DNA of 64,000 nucleotides, from the NCBI RefSeq assembly GCF_002017865.1, contig NZ_MTJN01000002.1, positions 124,001-188,000 on the forward strand, in the 5' to 3' direction. Under the pieces are notes generated by a model. It was not told where the DNA came from. It made no database searches and saw only the letters and a list, made by a program, of their open reading frames with translations. Source of the DNA: Rhodoferax fermentans (GTDB lineage Bacteria; Pseudomonadota; Gammaproteobacteria; Burkholderiales; Burkholderiaceae_C). Position 1 is the stretch's first letter. The number at the start of each line of letters is the position of its first letter. Of the stretch, positions 60,398-64,000 are shown one piece after another. The translations under genes were made by a program, and so were the position numbers.

Positions 60398-61444
60398 ATG
60401 AGCACACCCAACACCCCCACCACCGCCCTCTCCTACAAAGACGCAGGTGTCGACATTGACGCTGGCGACGCGCTGGTGGAGCGCATCAAGCCCTTGGCCA
60501 AAAAAACCATGCGCGAAGGTGTGCTGGCCGGTATTGGCGGCTTTGGCGCCCTGTTTGAGGTGCCCAAACGTTACAAAGAGCCGGTGCTGGTGAGTGGCAC
60601 CGACGGCGTCGGCACCAAGCTCAAACTGGCCTTCGAATGGAACATGCACGACACCGTGGGCATCGACCTGGTGGCCATGAGTGTCAACGACGTGCTGGTA
60701 CAAGGCGCCGAGCCCCTGTTTTTCCTGGACTACTTTGCCTGCGGCAAGCTCGATGTGGACACAGCCGCCGCCGTGGTGGGTGGTATTGCCAAAGGCTGCG
60801 AGTTGTCTGGCTGCGCGCTGATTGGCGGCGAAACCGCTGAAATGCCCGGCATGTACCCCGCTGGCGAATACGATTTGGCCGGTTTTGCCGTCGGTGCCGT
60901 CGAAAAATCCAAAATCCTGACCGGCGCCGATGTGAAACCGGGCGACGTGGTGCTGGGCCTGGCGTCCAGCGGTGTGCACTCCAACGGCTTTAGCCTGGTG
61001 CGCAAATGTATTGAGCGCGCTGGCGATTCTGCCCCGGCCACGCTGGACGGCAAACCCTTCAAACAAGCGCTGATGGAACCCACCCGCCTGTACGTCAAAA
61101 ACGTGCTGGCTGCACTGGCCGCCCACCCGATCAAGGCGCTGGCCCACATCACCGGTGGTGGCCTGCTCGAAAACATCCCGCGCGTGTTGCCCGAAGGCAC
61201 CGCTGCCCACCTGACAAAAGGCAGCTGGCCCCAAACCGAACTGTTCGCCTGGCTGCAAGCCACCGCCGGCATCGACGACATCGAGATGAACCGCACCTTC
61301 AACAACGGCATCGGCATGGTGGTGGTGATCAACGCCGCCGACGCCGACGCCTGCGCCGCAACCCTGCGTGCGGCTGGTGAAACGGTGTACGAAATTGGCG
61401 TGATTGCAGCCAAGGGTGATGGCGCTGCGGTGGTTGTGGGCTGA
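60398..61444 (+). CDS. purM: Phosphoribosylformylglycinamidine cyclo-ligase
   Basis: A 348-residue Pur[21 protein letters not shown] start, [39 protein letters not shown] and a glycine-rich [14 protein letters not shown]. It closes the imidazole ring in purine synthesis. It is divergent from the AI-2E permease, the usual arrangement in beta-proteobacteria. ATG 60398 fits the family N-terminus. Confidence 0.95.
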   Translation: MSTPNTPTTALSYKDAGVDIDAGDALVERIKPLAKKTMREGVLAGIGGFGALFEVPKRYKEPVLVSGTDGVGTKLKLAFEWNMHDTVGIDLVAMSVNDVLVQGAEPLFFLDYFACGKLDVDTAAAVVGGIAKGCELSGCALIGGETAEMPGMYPAGEYDLAGFAVGAVEKSKILTGADVKPGDVVLGLASSGVHSNGFSLVRKCIERAGDSAPATLDGKPFKQALMEPTRLYVKNVLAALAAHPIKALAHITGGGLLENIPRVLPEGTAAHLTKGSWPQTELFAWLQATAGIDDIEMNRTFNNGIGMVVVINAADADACAATLRAAGETVYEIGVIAAKGDGAAVVVG

Positions 61445-61484
61445 GGTTTTTTGCCCGCGTCAATAGCGCTTTGTTTGCCTCAGC

Positions 61485-61530
61485 GCTATCAACTTAGTAG
61501 CTGCTCACCCTTTATTCATAAGGGCGTTCT
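61485..61530. repeat. Dispersed repeat family A, copy 12
   Basis: AGCGCTATCAACTTAGTAGC followed by ACCCTTTATTCATAAGGGCG. Lies about 40 bases after the purM stop; the CCCTTTATTCATAAGGG stem could stop transcription. Confidence 0.7.
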
Positions 61531-61774
61531 CAAATCAAAGCGCAGATTCAATAACAAAGTGCAACACTGGGTAGTCAATTGGATCAAGGCGTTAGGCAGC
61601 TCACGCTTGACCAGCCACTGTCCATAGACCCCCAGCGGCAAGGACCAATGTAACCATCCCACAGCAAAGCTGGTGGCATTCGTGATGTGAGCTGCTCGAA
61701 GCGAGCTGAAAGGGGTCGCTGACGCGGCCCCTTATTTCATGGACCACCTACTGGTGGCTACTCACCTCCACAAA
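61531..61774. other. Intergenic remnant with a strong hairpin
   Basis: No gene seen. AAGGGG-T-CGC with GCG-G-CCCCTT (about 61708-61735) forms a hairpin followed by ATTTCAT. The stretch around 61540-61600 could be decayed mobile DNA, but I cannot assign it. Confidence 0.4.
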
Positions 61775-62015
61775 CGAGTGTGTGCAGAATTTTGTGTAAA
61801 CGGACAATCTAACGCAGGCACGAGCCAGCATGTCCGTAAACACAATGACAACCAAGAAACACGACGTATCCGAGGAACTGCTGGCCGATTACAAGAAGCC
61901 TGAAGATCTGATAGGCGAGAACGGCCTGCATAAACAGCTCACCAAACAGCCGGGTGGAGACGACCCTCCAAGCCGAACTGAGTGAGCACCTGGGCCAGGA
62001 TCGCCACGAAGTTGT
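61775..62015 (+). mobile_element. IS256-family fragment (left end and 5' of transposase)
   Basis: A candidate terminal repeat (GTGTGCAGAATTTTGTGTAA near 61779-61798) precedes a transposase N-terminus. Only about 60 codons remain before the sequence joins an IS5-family element at about 62015. Confidence 0.65.
61830..62015 (+). pseudogene. Truncated, frameshifted IS256-family transposase
   Basis: Starts [20 protein letters not shown], then [19 protein letters not shown], a classic IS256/mutator N-terminus. A frameshift follows KQLTKQ; in another frame [15 protein letters not shown], the next conserved block, is still readable. The catalytic core is missing because the fragment ends at the IS5 junction. 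Confidence 0.75.
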
Positions 62016-62608
62016 GACCACTGCGTGGTGGGTCAGACCACTTTGACTGTCCACGCCGATGTGCAACTTCATGCCAAAGTACCACTGTTGGCCTTTGCGG
62101 GTTTGGTGCATGTCCGGGTCGCGGGACTTGTCTGCGTTCTTGGTGGATCTCGGTGCACCAATGATGGTGGCATCCACAATGGTAGCGGCGTTGAGCTTGA
62201 AGCCTTAGCTTTGCAAGACGGCGCCCACTTGGGCAAACAGGGCCTAGCCCAGTTTGTTGTCATTGAGGAGTTTGCGAAACTTCAGGATTGTGGTGGCATC
62301 AGGCACAGATTCACGCCCCAGGTCAATGCCAACGAGGCTACACAGACTCATACTGTCGTACAAAGCTTGTTCACACGCCAGATCTGCCAGATTGACCAGT
62401 GCTGAACGAAATGAATGCTCAGCATGCGCTCCAGCCCGATGGGTAGACGCCCATTGCCAGCCTTGGGGTAAAACGGCTAGATGACTTCGCACAGGGCTGC
62501 CCAGGGAATGATGACTTCCATGGTCTTCAAGAACTCTTCGCGCCTCGTGGGTTTGCGATAGCTGTCAAAGCTATGCCGTTCGGCCAGGGCCAGGGTTTGT
62601 TGTTTCAT
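62015..62608 (-). pseudogene. IS5-family transposase pseudogene
   Basis: Begins with ATG at 62608 (MKQQTLALAERHSFDSY) after a strong GGAGG site. It is broken by an in-frame TAG near 62477, by a one-base loss near FVQHW (about 62398), by further stops around 62250 and 62210, and by truncation after HAVVT. Readable blocks include [52 protein letters not shown] and [15 protein letters not shown], the DDE region of IS5 transposases. Confidence 0.82.
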
Positions 62609-62680
62609 CTGCATCCTCCTTCCAGTGTCGCCATGAACCATGCAAGTCACGGGCCAACTAGGGACTTGTTCAGCATTGCC
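62015..62680 (-). mobile_element. Decayed IS5-family element, 3' truncated
   Basis: The right end is a terminal-repeat-like GGCAATGCTGAACAAGTCCC on the minus strand (62661-62680). The opposite end is absent: the element is cut within the transposase gene where it meets the IS256 fragment. Confidence 0.65.
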
Positions 62681-62896
62681 TTAATCTGATTTTTTAGAGG
62701 TTTTGTCTTCTGTCAGATTCACCCAAACATCCCAATCGTGTTCAATGACCTCGGGGATGGGCATGGGACGCGGAAAACGCCGCCGTTCTGGCAAAGCAGT
62801 GTCAGCCGGATTGCTAGCCAGGTTCTTGGAAACAGCTGAACCTGTGTCCACTTTGACCGGAACCTGCCCTTGACGTTTTAACAATTTCTTGAACAT
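62681..62896 (-). CDS. Small hypothetical protein abutting the IS5 end
   Basis: A 71-residue basic protein (MFKKLLKRQGQVPVKVD, a Pro-rich RRRFPRPMPIPEVIEHDWDV middle, KTSKKSD end). No known family. The stop codon TAA touches the IS5-like terminal sequence, so the C-terminus could have been altered by the insertion. No strong ribosome site is seen. Real but uncertain. Confidence 0.5.
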   Translation of the reverse strand: MFKKLLKRQGQVPVKVDTGSAVSKNLASNPADTALPERRRFPRPMPIPEVIEHDWDVWVNLTEDKTSKKSD

Positions 62897-62984
62897 GTTG
62901 CTTGCACTTTAAGGGCAACTGAGCCGCACTAGCAAAACCACTTTTCAACAAGGGCTATTCAGGCTTCCACACCCGCCCTCGGAT

Positions 62985-63317
62985 TCAGAGCTTGGGCTTG
63001 TCGCTGTGCGACACCTCGTAGCCATCAGCCACATACGCTGGCCCTTTCATCAGCCAAACAATGATGCAACCAATGCCAATTGTCAAGACGGCTGTCCAGA
63101 CAAAAGCCACGATGCCCACCATCAAGAAATCAAACGCCTGAACACGGCGTTCAATTTCGGAGGCTTTGCCCTCGGTCAGCACGAAACGCGCCAACCACGC
63201 CGCCAGCGCAGGCAACACGGTGCCGGCCAACAGCACCTGTGGCAAGCGTTTGAACAAACGCCACTCAAAACCGTAAGGCGTTCTCTGATAACCCGGAAGT
63301 TTGTTGAGCCAAGACAT
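62985..63317 (-). CDS. Hypothetical two-helix membrane protein
   Basis: A 110-residue protein with two hydrophobic helices (LLAGTVLPALAAWLARFVL and FLMVGIVAFVWTAVLTIGIGCIIVWL), a charged link (TEGKASEIERRVQ) and a polar tail (YEVSHSDKPKL). The start at 63317 (MSWLNKLPGYQRTPYG) fits the start of the membrane protein. No recognised family and no context clue beyond the adjacent GNAT and glmM genes. Confidence 0.65.
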   Translation of the reverse strand: MSWLNKLPGYQRTPYGFEWRLFKRLPQVLLAGTVLPALAAWLARFVLTEGKASEIERRVQAFDFLMVGIVAFVWTAVLTIGIGCIIVWLMKGPAYVADGYEVSHSDKPKL

Positions 63318-63337
63318 GGTGGGGGATGCGTGTGGCC

Positions 63338-63841
63338 TCAGAGCCACTTCTGCATGAACTGAGCATGGCCCATGCTGGGTTCAAGTTGGTAGTTGTCAAA
63401 CCCGATACGCCGATACAGTTTGGCGGCCGGTGCGTTACCCGAGAGCACTTCCAGCGTCAGTTTGCAGGCACCGCGCTCACGCGCGAGCTGCTCCACCAAG
63501 GCCAGCATCTGCTCCGCAATACGCTGCCCGCGGTGGCTGGCGGCCACCACCACGTCGTGGATATTCACCAGCGGCTGGCAGGCAAAGGTCGAGAAACCCT
63601 CAATACAGTTGACCAGGCCCACGGGCAAACCCGCGTGCGCATCATCAAAGGCCAGCACACTGAAAATAGTGGGGCGCGCCTGCAAAGCGACAGGCAAATT
63701 GGCCTTGGTGAAGTCTGACAAGGGCTCCGCACCACCGGTTGGGTCCTGGGCGTAGGCATCCAGCAAACCCACCAGGGCAGACGCGTGGATCGGGTTGGTG
63801 TAGTCGGCGCGACACAGGCGCAGGTTCGGGGAGTGAGACAT
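63338..63841 (-). CDS. GNAT family N-acetyltransferase
   Basis: A 167-residue GNAT: acetyl-CoA motif VVVAASHRGQRIAEQMLALVEQ, then LTLEVLSGNAPAAKLYRRIGF, the fold's C-terminal signature. It follows the glmM stop by 9 bases on the same strand, so it may be read with glmM. Substrate unknown. Confidence 0.85.
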   Translation of the reverse strand: MSHSPNLRLCRADYTNPIHASALVGLLDAYAQDPTGGAEPLSDFTKANLPVALQARPTIFSVLAFDDAHAGLPVGLVNCIEGFSTFACQPLVNIHDVVVAASHRGQRIAEQMLALVEQLARERGACKLTLEVLSGNAPAAKLYRRIGFDNYQLEPSMGHAQFMQKWL

Positions 63842-63850
63842 GGGCCGATC

Positions 63851-64000
63851 TCAGGCTGTGAGGGTTTTGGCAATACGCTGGGCACAGAGCTTGGCCTGCA
63901 CGGCGTCACGCGCCTCGACCATGACGCGCACCAGGGGCTCGGTACCGCTGGCGCGGATCAGCACCCGCCCGCTTTGGCCCAATTCGGCCTCGACCGCGCG
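63851..64000 (-). CDS. glmM: Phosphoglucosamine mutase, 3' end (partial)
   Basis: The last 49 codons of a phosphohexomutase, running off the window. The segment [20 protein letters not shown] is the phosphate-binding SGTEP signature of GlmM, which makes glucosamine-1-phosphate for cell-wall precursors. The catalytic serine region is outside the window. Confidence 0.85.
   Translation of the reverse strand, partial: RAVEAELGQSGRVLIRASGTEPLVRVMVEARDAVQAKLCAQRIAKTLTA

Noticed and set aside
60266..61258. Extension of the AI-2E permease frame upstream through purM
   Set aside because: It runs antisense to purM, has no membrane segments or family features, and the permease has a normal start at 60265.

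Overview
The window is GC-rich chromosomal DNA from a betaproteobacterium, most likely a Comamonadaceae member close to Rhodoferax, Polaromonas or Acidovorax. I infer this from gene order (purM / AI-2E permease / hda / HAD phosphatase / pcnB / folK), from the protein sequences, and from a short palindromic repeat (core AGCCCTT...AAGGGCT next to ATAGCT) that occurs at least ten times, both between and inside genes. The metabolic picture is a facultative, motile respirer that reduces nitrite and nitric oxide, uses a B12-dependent ribonucleotide reductase and oxidises 2-oxoacids with ferredoxin-type enzymes.

Layout. 1-5.3 kb: a MocR/PdxR-type regulator (5' end outside the window), a convergent polyamine pair (PuuB-like oxidase, agmatinase), two GNAT acetyltransferases and a ClbS/DfsB-like protein. 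5.3-8.5 kb: divergent MerR-type CadR/PbrR regulator and Cd/Pb/Zn P-type ATPase with a MerR-style operator-promoter between them. 8.5-9.5 kb: an HSL-type esterase. 9.7-16.1 kb: assimilatory sulfate reduction (TauE-like permease, cysI, DUF934, cysH, cysD, cysN). 16.1-17.4 kb: a lower-GC patch with one conserved hypothetical gene. 17.4-22.3 kb: FAH-family hydrolase, soluble (ppa) and membrane (hppA) pyrophosphatases, ybiB. 22.3-24.1 kb: a chemoreceptor. 24.3-27.6 kb: molybdenum cofactor genes moaA-mobA-moeA. 27.6-30.6 kb: an NmrA-like/AraC pair, a periplasmic TonB-C-domain protein and an orphan protein.

30.6-44.1 kb is a nitrite and NO reduction locus: norF-like, norE and nnrS on the minus strand; norC, norB, norQ, a membrane polyferredoxin gene, norD and a Dnr-like Crp/Fnr regulator on the plus strand; a TonB-dependent heme receptor; and nirM and nirS on the minus strand. 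Three Crp/Fnr-like palindromes lie between nnrS and norC. Heme d1 biosynthesis genes and nos genes are not in the window. 44.5-47.4 kb holds nrdJ behind NrdR-like boxes. 47.5-52.5 kb holds a universal stress protein and a four-gene 2-oxoacid:acceptor oxidoreductase operon behind a perfect FNR/Anr box, next to a bacteriohemerythrin, a RidA protein and a second chemoreceptor. 55.6-61.4 kb is conserved housekeeping (folK, pcnB, HAD phosphatase, hda, AI-2E permease, purM). 61.5-62.7 kb is a scar in which an IS256-family fragment is joined to a decayed IS5-family element. The window ends with small unknown genes, a GNAT and the 3' end of glmM.

The most unusual observation is that the short dispersed repeats have become in-frame coding sequence in several proteins: the DUF934 N-terminus, CysN (twice), YbiB, MoeA just before its FGLPGNP motif, and twice in the polyferredoxin between norQ and norD, where a second repeat family splits a 4Fe-4S cysteine motif. 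The locus most worth experimental attention is the FNR-box-controlled 2-oxoacid oxidoreductase whose fourth subunit fuses a GltD-like flavoprotein to an Fe-S domain.
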